From Thelephora terrestris (Eukaryota; Basidiomycota; Agaricomycetes; Thelephorales; Thelephoraceae), in assembly GCA_015956445.1 (NCBI GenBank), contig WIUZ02000008.1, positions 1,054,001 through 1,118,000 of the forward strand: DNA of 64,000 nucleotides, given 5' to 3'. Position 1 is the stretch's first letter, and each line of letters begins with the position of its first letter. A model generated the notes under the pieces. It was not told where the DNA came from and did no database searches. It saw nothing but the letters and a program-made list of their open reading frames with translations. Below are positions 11,702 to 22,672 of the stretch, in pieces. The position numbers and the translations under genes are program-made.

Positions 11702-13347
11702 ATGTCTTCGGAGGCCATTCTCAACCTCTCCATTCCCGACCTCATCCATGTGTTGGACGAGAGACTTGGCCTGGAGTGCGCCAAGCTCCAAGGCACCTCC
11801 CTCCCTCCCGCAATGGGGTCCGCCTCACTGGAAGCAGAGGTGAGCGAGCCTTGATCAACTCATCTTGACAGACGCATCTACACGGTCTAACACAGTGGTG
11901 TTCCCAGATCGCGAGCCTCGAAACCAGAGCACATGACGTTCTGAGGTCTATAAATTCATTGCGAAACCTTCTACAGCCAGTAAACAGGTTGCCGCCAGAG
12001 ATCCTTTCCCGGATCGCCCAATGTGTCCCTGCCCCCTCCGCCCAGGACGCAAGAACGATTATCCCATTGACTCACGTTTGTCGATACTGGCGCGCGTCCA
12101 TCGTTTCGTTCCCAGAAAACTGGACCTTAATATCCAGTCAGAGCGTGCGCTTAGCAGCGTTGTTTTTGGAGCGTGCAAGGGCGACCCCCCTGAAAATCTG
12201 GCTTGACATGGACGAGATCAGGGGGCAGCCTAGATTCCCCGATCTAATCGCGCCGCACGTCCACAAAGCCATCGCCCTAGAGTTCTCAGGACTCATGACC
12301 TCCGAGGACCTCACGGACACGCTTCCAGATTTCCCCCAGTCGATGCCCAACCTCCAGTGGTTGGATATATCACTCTTGGCTCACGCACCGGACTGGAATC
12401 CTTCCATCGATCCCTTCAGTTCGTTCCCCGCCGCTCTGAGGTGTCTGTTCTTGTACGATATTCCCCTTTATTCCTCCATCCTCAACCTCAGGGGTCTCAC
12501 AAAGTTTCTACTCCATAACTACAAGTTCAACCATTCTCTAGACACTCTCTTGACCGTTTTGGAGGAGAATCGCTCGCTCGTTGATGTGGAACTGAGGATT
12601 GACTTTACAAACCCCATTCTCCGCAGCTCGCCGCAACGAGCTCCTATCCACAATCGACTTCAGCGCCTGTCAGTAAAATCTTATACTTTGGGGGATATAA
12701 AAGCCCTTGTTTCTAGCATACCCCTCAAGAAGGGTGCACACCTGAAGATCGATACTGGCGATTCAAGTGCGGGATTGAACAACATTCTCTCCTCCATCCC
12801 CACAACACATCTTACGAACTTACAATTACCCACTTACGTGCGCGTGTGTGGAAGGGCTCTTCGACTTTCCGGCCCGAACGGAAGTTTCTCATTTTTTGGC
12901 CTCTCCACTTCAGAGATGAGCCTCTCAGGGCTGCCTCTGCTTTCCTTCAACAACGTTCGAGAGCTTCGCTTCGGGTACCCCCAAAAACGGGGATCCACCG
13001 TCAACCACCGAGCTCTTGACCCATCACCTTTTCCTGCCCTCGAAGCACTCGCCGTCGAGTATGACACTGGCATATCAACCACCCTCTCCGCTTTATTATC
13101 ATCGCCGAAATCTTACCCCTTACTGAAAACCCTCGCCTTCTTGAATTGCAATCTCCCTAGAGATTTCATGGAGAAGCTTACGCAATTCGCTTCCGCCCGC
13201 AAGAATACCACATCGGCGTGGTTGTATCGCGTTTTGATCGTCCATTCGAGTGGATTTTCGGATGTTGATTCTGTTGTTGCGCTGGGGGGGTCTGTGCCGG
13301 TTGTTGACGTTCGGTTTGGCAGGGAGCTACCAAAGGATCTGACGTGA
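11702..13347 (+). CDS. F-box-like protein, NRLPPE type, copy 2
   Basis: Exons 11702-11839 and 11908-13347 (68-nt intron) give 525 residues. It is the closest relative of the gene at 9566: the second exon has exactly the same length (1440 nt) and the same landmarks, IASLETRAHDVLRS, NRLPPEILSRIAQCVP, IPLTHVCRYWRASIVS, FPQSMPNLQWLDIS and the tail VVDVRFGRELPKDLT. Divergence is spread along the protein with no indel change in net length, pointing to an established duplicate under constraint and not a fresh copy. No frame break is visible. Confidence 0.88.
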
Positions 13348-13829
13348 GGAAGTGCAGGTATGCTGGCAGGGCCCCAAGTATTCCCCTAAACTTGTGTGTG
13401 TGGACTCCTTTGTATGCTTCCATATGTAATGAACGAGCCTCCTGGGATGGGACCTTTGTCAGCAAACATGGTCATGTCTTCCAACCTCGGACCTTGGGAT
13501 CTCTTTGCATCCCGATTTTTCCCTCTTGCTTACACGCTCAGCGCTCAGCAACCAATAGTTATGGGCACCACTCATGGTGATAACCGCACGAGTCAATTCG
13601 ACTGAACGGCCGAAGAGGGCCTTCTCCGTGGTGTGCATGTTATCAATTTGGATGAGGTTACCCATCAATTGTGGGATCAGCGAATGGTGTACGGCTGAGC
13701 AACTGGCAAGAGTTTATGACGGGTGCCATCGACATGCAAACGGCGGTATCAGGTGACACCGAAGCAAGAGAGCTAACGGCAGTTTCCGTCATAGTACATA
13801 CCTCGTTTCACTCTTGCGCCTGCTCAGCG
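13348..13829. other. Spacer with conserved block before next F-box gene
   Basis: About 480 bases without a gene. The last ~60 bases (about 13770-13829, from AGAGCTAACGGCAGTTTCCG to the ATG) recur upstream of two other PAEVITKIA-type genes and probably contain a core promoter or 5' UTR. Confidence 0.5.
13770..13829 (+). promoter_or_regulatory. Conserved promoter-proximal block, copy A
   Basis: The element CGGCAGTTTCCGTCATA followed by a pyrimidine-rich run (ACCTCGTTTCACTCTTGCGC) and CTGCTCAGCG lies immediately before the start codon. Close versions precede the starts at 17034 (near 16979) and 22673 (near 22612). Conservation may reflect function or simply shared duplication. Confidence 0.45.
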
Positions 13830-15487
13830 ATGGAGAGTTATCCAGGCGCTAGCTTGACCACAGAACAACTTCTCGACGCGTTACTTCGCCGGGTCGACCA
13901 ACAGCGCTCGGTATGCGACCGCAACGTCAAGAATCAGGACTTCCGGCTCATGGTGCATAACCCGAGGTTCCCTCACCCCGTTTAAAAATTGACTTCTAAG
14001 ATAAGGTGTCAAACCAAGAAAAGTTACTCTCAAAGCTCTTATACGAAATTCGCAAGATGTGTTCTTCCATGAACGTCGCAAGCTCTGCGCCGGCAGAGGT
14101 CATAACGAAGATCGCTATGGAAGGTTTACTCCTGGCCCCACGGCAACACCGCGACCTCATATCTATGTCTCACGTCTGCAAATCTTGGCGGGAGGCAGTT
14201 GTTTCATACCCCCTTCTTTGGAATGTTATTATGGACGAGAGCGAGATGGTCACCCGAATTTGCCTCGAACGGTCGGGGGTTGTATCGCTCACTGTGTCTC
14301 TTTTCGACTTCGAAAGATGGTCCAACAGTACAATGCGCCTACTCGGCTCTCATGCAACTCGCTTCGAGACCTTAAATTTGGACTACACACTCCCGGGTGA
14401 CCCATCCAAAATCCTCATTTATCTGATTCCGGGCGAAGGTTCCATTCTTCGTGAGCTGTCACTCTTGGGTAACGAAGAGCTTGACACCACGGGTATTATG
14501 ATGTCCAAGTCCCTTCCTTCGCAGATCGTATCCAAAGACATACCAACTCTCCGCAAAATCACCTTGTCCTTTGTCCCCCTCACCCCCCAACTGTCCGCGC
14601 TTCGGCACCTCACCGACATCGAGCTCAATTCTCCATGGTATACCCCTGTCAGTGATCTGCTTGACCTCCTGGCAGATAACCCCCACCTCGAGCAAGTAGC
14701 CATCACCGGATCATTCGAAAACACGGGGTCCGGCCGGGAGGATCGGAGCGTAGCCCTGCCTCACCTGCGCCGCCTCGATGTATGTGAGTGCGAGACGGTC
14801 GATCTCCTCCGCTGTCTTCATCTTCCCCGTTTGGATGGTCTCAAAATCGAGATAAGTTACTCGTTCGAGGAAGTCACCCTTCCCGAGGCTTACCAGCCCT
14901 ACTCCACCATCCAATTTTCCCGGGACCTTGGATTCCGCGAAATCTGCCTTCATACTAGCCCAAAATTCCGGCTAGAACTCCGCGCCTTCTTGGGGGTGGT
15001 GACCGCGGAGTTTGGAGAACTTCCCCCGAATACTGCCGAGGTGCTTGGCCAATCAACTATACGATTCATCAAATACCTTCGTTTTTGGGAAGACCCAGCG
15101 CCCTTGATCTGGTGTCCTCGCGGGACTTTCGACGCTCTCCATCACACAGAGAGACTAGAAACTCTTGCATTGGACTGCCTTCCTGCTTCGCTTGACGAGG
15201 TTTTTTCCATTCTCAATGATGTCGCATGTTGCCCGTCGCTCCGCACGTTGATTGTTCGAATTCCTGAAGGTGAAACCGCCGATGCAGAGGAGGATCCCCT
15301 TTTGGATGTTGTTCGCTCCAGGACGGACGGTGGTAATGCGATCCGGAGGCTTCGAGTTATCGTCTCATCCGAGGAATACGTTCCTACGTACTCTCGGACC
15401 TTCAAACCCTTCGTGCAGGAGGTTGAAATTCTTGTGTGCCAGTCGACCGTAGAAAATGGGAGCCCTTGGTTGGTCTGGGAGGACTAG
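13830..15487 (+). CDS. F-box-like protein, PAEVITKIA type, copy A
   Basis: Preferred exons 13830-13952 and 14006-15487 give 534 residues with a 53-nt intron. Exon 1 is a helix conserved in all five copies (LTTEQLLDALLRRVDQQRS). Exon 2 opens VSNQEKLLSKLLYEIRKMCSSMN, then the F-box-like core (PAEVITKIAMEGLLLAPRQH, ISMSHVCKSWREAVVSYPLLWN). About twelve leucine-rich strands follow, and the end is PFVQEVEILVCQ...PWLVWED. The donor of this copy is weaker (GTGCAT) than in its paralogues (GTGCGT); an upstream in-frame donor GTATGC at 13911 would drop 14 residues. The closest relative is copy B (shared KLLYEIRKMCSS and STMRLLGSHATRFE-like blocks). Confidence 0.87.
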
Positions 15488-17033
15488 GGGACGGACACGT
15501 CAGGGAGGGATGTATATTGTGTAAGGTGTCTCCGGACGGACGCTCTTGTATTCCTTTATCTGCTCTGTACAAACCCGGTCGAGGCACACAGAATGCTACA
15601 CGTGCGCACTGATCCCGCGGAACACACATACAACTCCTGTACCCATACTGAGTCGTTCAACAACCAGAACCTTTTGAACAGACCACGTTGCCTTCTCGCC
15701 GACCCCGCTCTAACTTGGAATGAATTCAGCCTGGGCCACAATCTCCTTCAATCAAGCCAAATACACCGCACCAACCGCAGAGGCGCGAGCATCGCGTCCG
15801 TCTCCCTACAGATGTGTCACCTTGCCCTGCGGTGTGTTGAGGACGCTTTACAATAATTCACCGCAGACTTTAATATCCATGGAATTCTCGACGTCGCCTT
15901 GTCCATCTGATAAGTACATACATAATCAACCAAGCACGGATAATCTTCGGGCCAGACGAAGGAAAGCAGATTCGTTCACGGTATACGAGGGGCAACCAAG
16001 AACTTGACCATAAGAAAGGGCAAAGCAGCGTGAGCTCATGGATTTCTAGTCTTTTGAACCCCAGGTCAGGTCAATAACGCGTATCCTGCTGCCTACTAGG
16101 ATTCTGGCATTGATTTTGAACATCGCCACAGAGTGAGTTGCATATTTCTCCGTTTTCATGCGCCGCGCAACGAGCAAAAACAAGGGCTCGTGGACATCTT
16201 GTGTCTGAGAATAGTTCTTTACATGAAAATGGAGGCTGGGAGGCTGGACAGCATCCTCAAGCATGTCGCTAAGAAGTTCGTTACTTTACACCCCCCTTCC
16301 AGCAAGTGGTACCACGGAGGACAGACCTTCCTTATCGTCGCTGCCGAACACCCCACCACAAACCGCCAAAACCGCCGTTTGTGTTGGTCTGACGGGTTTG
16401 CTATCTAAGCTATGAACGAAATTTGTCGACCCAGAGTCAGCATCCTTGGTACGGCCGAATCAAGGAATAGGTCGGGGGCTGTGCCGAATCCAGACGGAGA
16501 GCCCTCAAACGCTTATGAGAGGACCGGAGTCGTTTGAGGGATGGGCGGAGATCTCGCAAGCGGGTGCCCATCGGTGTAAGTCGCATTGTTGGGCCTTGAC
16601 GGAGGGGGTGTCCGAGGAAGCTCGAAGCCAGCTGTGTGCGCTCTTAGTTTGTTGACATGAAATCAAGGTTTGGTCCCTGTGATGGATCCCTGGTGGAAAA
16701 AAGGTGATATCGATCCCAGAAGAGACTGAAACTCGAGCTCACTCGTAGGGAGAAGTGAGGGCGTTGGCTCGTGTGGGTGGGGTGGGTTTAGGAGGTCAAG
16801 CTCTCACCGTGACGTTGATTGTGTGTTCTCGAGGCCCTCAAAATCGGTCCACAGTCATGAGCACTGCTTGCGGTGACAAACGCGTCTCATTGAACCTATC
16901 TGTCCGGGTCTGCGCATGCAGTGAGCACACAGCGTCTTCACTGCAGTGGCCCACGAGGCAGGTGACATAATCCAAACCGAGAGCTGCCGGCGGTTTCCGC
17001 CATACCTCGTTTCACTCTTGCGCCTGCTCAGCG
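15488..17033. repeat. Duplicated intergenic segment, unit A to B
   Basis: About 1.5 kb without a gene, forming one half of a diverged tandem duplicate with 18703-20404. Shared landmarks include the 3' flank of the F-box gene (GGACGGACGCTC, CTGCTCTGTACAAACC, CACACAGAATGCT), a block with GCACGGATAATCTTCG (15936-15960), TTTTCATGCGCCGCGCA (16155-16175) and AGACTGAAACTCGAGCTCA (16724-16745). The last 55 bases are the conserved promoter-proximal block of copy B. Open frames here are short and not shared between the duplicates, so I call none coding. Confidence 0.7.
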
Positions 17034-18702
17034 ATGGAGACTTATCCAGGCTCTGACTTGACCACAGAGCAACTCCTCGACGCGTTATTTCGCCGAGTCG
17101 ACCAACAGCGCTCGGTATGCGACCGCAACGTCAGGAATCAGGACTTCCGGCTCATGGTGCGTAACCCGAGGTTCCCTCACCCCGTGTTAGAAATTGACCT
17201 CTAAGAAGGTGTCAAACCAAGAAAAGGTGCTCTCCAAGCTCTTATACGAAATTCGCAAGATGTGCTCTTCCACGAACGTCGCAAGCTCTGCGCCGGCAGA
17301 GGTCATCACGAAGATCGCTATGGAAGGTCTACTCCTGGTCCCATGGCAATGCCGCGACCTCATATCCATGTCCCACGTCTGCAAATCTTGGCGAGAAGCA
17401 GTCATTTCGTACCCTCTTCTCTGGAACGCCATCCTAGGCGAGAGCGAGATGGTCACCCGAATGTGCCTCGAACGGTCGAAAACGTTGCCACTCCGAACTG
17501 TGTCTCTTATTGACTTCGATCGGTGGTCCAACAGTACAATGCAACTCCTCGGCTCTCACGCAACTCGCTTCGAAATCTTGAATTTGGACGACACACTCCC
17601 AATCCCGGATGACCCATCCAAAATCCTCACCGACCTGATTCCGGGCGAAGGTTCCATTCTTCGTGAGTTGTCACTCACGGGTAACGAAAGACATAACACT
17701 ACGAATTTTATGGCACAAAACTCCCTTCGTTCGCCTATCGTATTCAAAGACATACCAACTCTCCGCAAGATCACCTTGTCCTCTTTTCCCCTCATCCCTC
17801 AACTGTCCGTGCTTCGGCACCTCACCGACTTCGAGCTCGATGCTCCATGGTCTACGCCTGTCAGTGATCTACTCGACCTCCTGGCGAATAACCCCCACCT
17901 CGAGATAGTGACCATCACGAGCTCACGCGACAACGGGCGTACCCGCCGGAAGGATCTGAGCATAGCTCTGCCTCACCTACGCCACCTCGATGTATTCGAC
18001 TGCGAGACGATCGATCTCCTCCGCTGTCTTCATCTTCCCCGTTTGGAAGGTCTCAAAATCGAGATACGTTGCTCGTTTGATGGAGCGACCCTCCTTCCCG
18101 AGGCTTATCAGCCCTATTCCATTATCCAACTTGCCCGAGACCTTGGATTCAGCGATATCTGCCTCCATACCAGCCCGAAATTCTATCTGCAACTCGGTGT
18201 GTACTTGGGAGAGTTAATCGCCGATTTTGGAGAACTCCCGCCAAAGACTGCTGAAGTGCTTGGCCCATCAACCGTTCGACTCATCAAGCACCTTCGTCTC
18301 TGGGAAGCCCGAGGACGCTTGGACTATGGCACCCCCAAGTTTGACGATGCTCTCCATCACATGGAGAGACTAGAGACTCTTGCATTGGACTACCTCCCTG
18401 CTTCGCTTGTCGAGATCTTGTCCATTCTCAATGATGTCGTACGTTGCCCGTTGCTCCGCACGCTAATAGTTCGATTTCCTGAAGGTGTAATCCCCGATGC
18501 GGAGGAAGGTTCCCTTGTGGATGTTGTTCGCTCCAGGGCGGAGGGTGGTAATTCGATACGGAGGCTTCGAGTTATAGTCTCATCTGAGGAGCACGTGGGA
18601 ACGTGCTCCCTGACCTTTGGACCCTTCGTGCAGGAGGTCGAAATCCTAGTGTGCCAGCCGGGGGAAAGGGATGGGAGACCTTGGTTGGTTTGGGAGGACT
18701 AA
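17034..18702 (+). CDS. F-box-like protein, PAEVITKIA type, copy B
   Basis: Exons 17034-17156 and 17209-18702 (52-nt intron, GTGCGT donor) give 538 residues. The N-terminal helix, VSNQEKVLSKLLYEIRKMCSS and the F-box-like core (PAEVITKIAMEGLLLVPWQC, CKSWREAVISYPLLWN) are almost identical to copy A. The C-terminal end (SSEEHV, FGPFVQEVEILVCQPGE, GRPWLVWED) instead matches copy E, about 9 kb away. That switch of closest relative along the gene suggests gene conversion or unequal crossover. Upstream and downstream non-coding flanks are also duplicated. Frame intact. Confidence 0.87.
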
Positions 18703-20404
18703 GGGATCACCACCTTTGTGATGATGTATACAATCCGACGGTGTCTTCAGACGGACACTCTGGTACCCCCTGATTTGTTCTGTACGAATTCGGTCTGGGT
18801 ACACAGAATGCTTTAGACATCAATGCATTAATTCCGTCAAACATGTCATAGGGCCCCTTTACTTGTACTGAGCTCTATGCATACGACAGCCGGAACCTTT
18901 CAAGCCGACCGTTTTTCCCTCTCTCCAGCTCGGCTCTGTACATACTCGCCTTGCGGCGACAAGCGGTCCATGCACTCTACGGGATCGTGTCTTCCTAGGC
19001 CTGTGATGACCCTCTGAGGAGCTAAGCATCCACAGATACTTTGGAGGCGCTTTTCAGAAACTCACCTCTGGCTTCGCCGAGATCCGATGGAATTTTCGAC
19101 GCGTTTCCGGGAATGCGTACGGCAATGGCATGCGTTTAAAGGGGGCCGGCTACTAGCACCTCTGTTTTATTGGAGAGAATCGTGAAGGTGATATCATCGT
19201 GGGTGTCGGCGTTCGCCACGATGGCCCTTCTTTGTCCGCTTTTACTTTCCTTCTGCCGGACGTATCTCCCCTCAAAGCGGTCACTGCCTTATCCGTCTGA
19301 TATATGCTCAAACAAGCACGAAAAATCTTCGAGCTCAACGAAGGAAACTTGACAATAGGTAAGGGCGAGGCGGTGTGTGGTCATACATTTTTAGTCTTTT
19401 CTGCCCCTGTATACGGAATCGACCCCCGGCGATTAGATCGGTCAGGTAACATCTGGCACTGACTTCGAGCTTTGGCACAACGTGAGTTCCACATCTTCCC
19501 TTCACTTCACACCGTTTTCATGCCACGCATACGTTCGGTCACCGTGATAGAACCTTGATGGAGGAGGGGTGAACTTGGTCCTGCTCATCGAAGGGGGAGG
19601 GTAGGGTAGTTGACGGAGAAGAGACTCAAACTCGAGCTCATCCGTGGGGAGAAGTGAAAGCGTCGACTCGTGTGGGTGGAGGGGCCTGCTGGACTTTCAA
19701 AAGTCGATTTTATGAATATTCTCGAGAAGAGGCCAGGGTGATTTCGAGCTATGACATCGTGCTCTGGAGAGCACGAACAATTGTTGTTGTGATGGAATGG
19801 CTACAAATTGGTGGTCAAACCGATGGCCAGTCATGCGGAGCGTCAGACCTTCCTCCCTCTGCGAGTTGCCTCGAATGCTCAGGCCCTCAATATCGTGGGC
19901 ACTGCTTGCAGTGATAATCCGGCCTCTATTTCTTCCCTGTTGCACTTTTGTCGATCTGGTTGAGGTCCGGTGTCGGTTTAGAGATCACCGGAGGGCACGG
20001 ATGAGAAACTGGCCAGGATCAGCACTTGTTAAACTGCACTCGTGACATATGGAACGCAAAGTTACTGGGGTGCGTGCATTATAAGTTGACCAAGTCCGTG
20101 CGGTGACCTTTGGTTCTCAAATATATCGTTGGGTCTGCGCATGCACTGAAAGGAAGGCGGAACAAGCACGGAGAATGAGTCGAGAGGGAGCGAGTGTTTG
20201 CAACTTGCAAGGGTCGCTGAGCAGTGAGCCCGGAGTACTAGAAGTTACAAGCCCGTGACGCGCGTGCGTTAGAAAGCGAGAGCGCTTGACCCTTGACGGC
20301 AATTTCCACTATATCACTACATTCCGGTGATCGTCAGCGGTATACGTGGTCTGCTTGAGGAGACTAGCATTTTCCTTTCCTTCACTCCTGCACCCTGCTC
20401 AGCG
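18703..20404. repeat. Duplicated intergenic segment, unit B to C
   Basis: Counterpart of 15488-17033. Aligning landmarks: CAGACGGACACTCTGG, CTGTACGAATTCGG, ACACAGAATGCTTTAGA, CAAGCACGAAAAATCTTCGA (about 19311-19330), TTTTCATGCCACGCATACG (about 19518), AGACTCAAACTCGAGCTCAT (about 19624) and GGGCACTGCTTGCAGTGATA (about 19897). Identity is broken by many small indels, so the duplication is not recent. No gene is supported. The final stretch before 20405 differs from the other promoter blocks except for the pyrimidine-rich run and CTGCTCAGCG. Confidence 0.65.
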
Positions 20405-22061
20405 ATGGAGACTTATCCAGGCGCTGACTTGACCACGGAGCAGCTTCTTGAGGCACTATCTCGCCGGGTCAAGCAACAGCGTTCGGTATGCGACCGCAAC
20501 GTCAAGAATCAGGACTTCCGGTTTAAGGTGCGTAACCCCAGACTCTTCTCGCGCCGTGTTAGAAATTAACCTCGAAGAACAGGTGTACAACCAAGAAGAA
20601 GTGCTCTCCAACCTCTTATTCGAAGTTCGCAAGATGTGTTCTTCCATGAACGTTGCGAGCTGTGTGCCAGCGGAGGTCATCACAAGAATCGCGATAGAAG
20701 GTCAACTCCTGGTGCCACGGCAATACCGCGACCTCGTATCCATGTCCCACGTCTGCAAATCTTGGCGGGAGGCAGTCATCTCGTACCCCCTTTTCTGGAA
20801 CTCCATCTCGGACGAGAGTGAGATGGTCACTCGAATGTGCCTCGAACGGTCGAAAACGTTATCGCTCACTGTGTCTCTTTCCGACTTCAATACGTGGTCC
20901 ACTGGTACCAGGCGCCTAGTCGGCTCTCATGCAAGCCGCTTTGAAACCTTGAGTTTGAGCGGCTTTCTCCCTGGTGGCCTATCCGAAATTTTCACCAACT
21001 TGATACCGGGCGAAGATCCTCCTCTTCGTGAGCTGCAGCTTAGGGGTATGCAAGAGCTCAGCACCGAATTTTTGATTGAGCACGGGCTCATTTTTTCACC
21101 AATCCTATCAAAAGACATACCAACTCTCCAAAAAATCATCCTGTCCTCCTTCCCCCTCACCCCTCAAATGTCTGCGCTTCGGAACCTCACTGACATCGGG
21201 CTCTTTGATCTAGGGAGTACCCTTATCAGTAGTGTGCTTGACCTCCTCGCAAATAATCCCTGCCTCGAACAAGTGGCTATCAGCCGCTTCTATCAAAGCA
21301 GAACGTCACGCCGAAAGAATCTGAGCATAGCCCTGCCTCACCTGCGCAGCCTCCTGGTATATTCGTGCTACGCGGTCGATATCCTTCGCTGCCTTCATCT
21401 TCCCCGTTCGGAAGACCTCGAAATCGACATACGATATTCGTTCCCGGAAGCCGCCCTTCCTCAGGCTTATCAACCTTATTCCATCCTTCAACTTGCCTCT
21501 GACCTCCGATTTGCTGAAGTCCATCTTTATACAAGCCCAAAATTCTATCTAAAAATCTGTGATCACTCGGGAGAAATAACCGCCGAGTTCGGAGAACTTC
21601 CTCCAAAGACTGCCGAGGTGCTTGGCTCATCAACTGTTCGACTCATCAAGCATCTTCGTTTTTGGGAAGATCAAGGGCACTTGGACCTCCATCCCCTCGA
21701 GTTTTTCGATGCTCTTCATCACATGGAGAGACTAGAGAGTCTTGGGTTGGACTGCCTGCCTGCTTCGCTTGAAGAGATCTTATTCCTTCTTGACGATGCC
21801 ACACATTGCCCGTTGCTCCGCACGCTAATCGTTCGACTTCCTGAAGGTGTAGTCGCTGATGTGGAGGAGCATTCTCTTCTGGATGTTGTTCGTAGCAGGG
21901 CGGGTAGAGGTAACGCGGTCCGGAGGCTTCGAGTTGTACTCTCGTCTGAGGAGTACGTTCTAATGTACTCCCAGATCTTCAGACCCTTGGTACAGGAGTT
22001 CGATATTCTTGTGTGCCAGCTGGGGGGAGATGAGAGACCTTGGTTGGTTTGGGAGGACTAG
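20405..22061 (+). CDS. F-box-like protein, PAEVITKIA type, copy C
   Basis: Exons 20405-20527 and 20583-22061 (55-nt intron) give 533 residues. N-terminal helix LTTEQLLEALSRRVKQQRS; exon 2 starts VYNQEEVLSNLLFEVRKMCSS. F-box-like core PAEVITRIAIEGQLLVPRQY and CKSWREAVISYPLFWN. The first ~170 residues are nearly identical to copy E (SKTLSLTVSLSDF, WSTGTRRLVG), but the end (PLVQEFDILVCQLGGDERPW) groups with copy D. The distal donor changes the last codon of exon 1 to Lys where the others have Met. Frame intact. Confidence 0.87.
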
Positions 22062-22672
22062 GGGATTTCCACGTTAGGGAGGGTTATTTCTTACATACCA
22101 TCGCTGTGGTACCCTCGGATCTGCTCTGTACAAACCTAGTTTAGGGATGCAGAGTGCTAGACATTTACATTGACACACTGATTCTGTCAAACTTGCCTTC
22201 TGTACTCGTTCTGAGTCATACCACAGCCGGGACTTTTGAAAGAGACCACGTTGCCAATTTCCAGCCCGGCACCCGGACACGGACCGTGAATTCATGCTGG
22301 GCCACAACCTCCCCCAACCAGACGCATTCCGCCAGCTATAGAGTCATTAAAGTCATGTTAATCTCTGTGCAGATCCGTCACCTCACCTCACAGCCTCGAG
22401 TGGTTCGCGCGTTCTATAGGATGGTGTCGTTATGTGATGATCCTCTCAGGAGCCAAACATCCACAAAAACATCGGGAGCGCTTTCCAAAAAATCTACTGA
22501 GAGAGACGTCGATAATAAAGGCCAAACTTGACTTTTCGTAGAGACAGATGGAGTGGATCTGTGTCAATCGCCTCATTATTATCAACCAAGTTGCCGAAGT
22601 TGTGTCGCGAGAGAGTTGACGGCAGTTTCCGTCAGAATCCCGCATTCAACTCTCTCATCAGTCTGCTTGGGG
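22062..22672. repeat. 3' flank repeat and promoter block between copies C and D
   Basis: A shortened version of the intergenic unit. It keeps the 3' flank (CTGCTCTGTACAAACCTAG, GAGACCACGTTGCC, CAGATCCGTCACCTCACC) and the conserved promoter block (GTTGACGGCAGTTTCCGTCA at 22614-22634) but lacks most of the ~1 kb middle found at 15.5-17.0 and 18.7-20.4 kb. No gene is seen. Confidence 0.6.

Noticed and set aside
13911-13952. Proximal GTATGC as the main donor in PAEVITKIA-type genes
   Set aside because: It gives introns of 94-97 nt, above the local norm; the distal donor gives 52-55 nt and keeps a conserved 14-residue segment. Kept as a possible alternative site in the findings.
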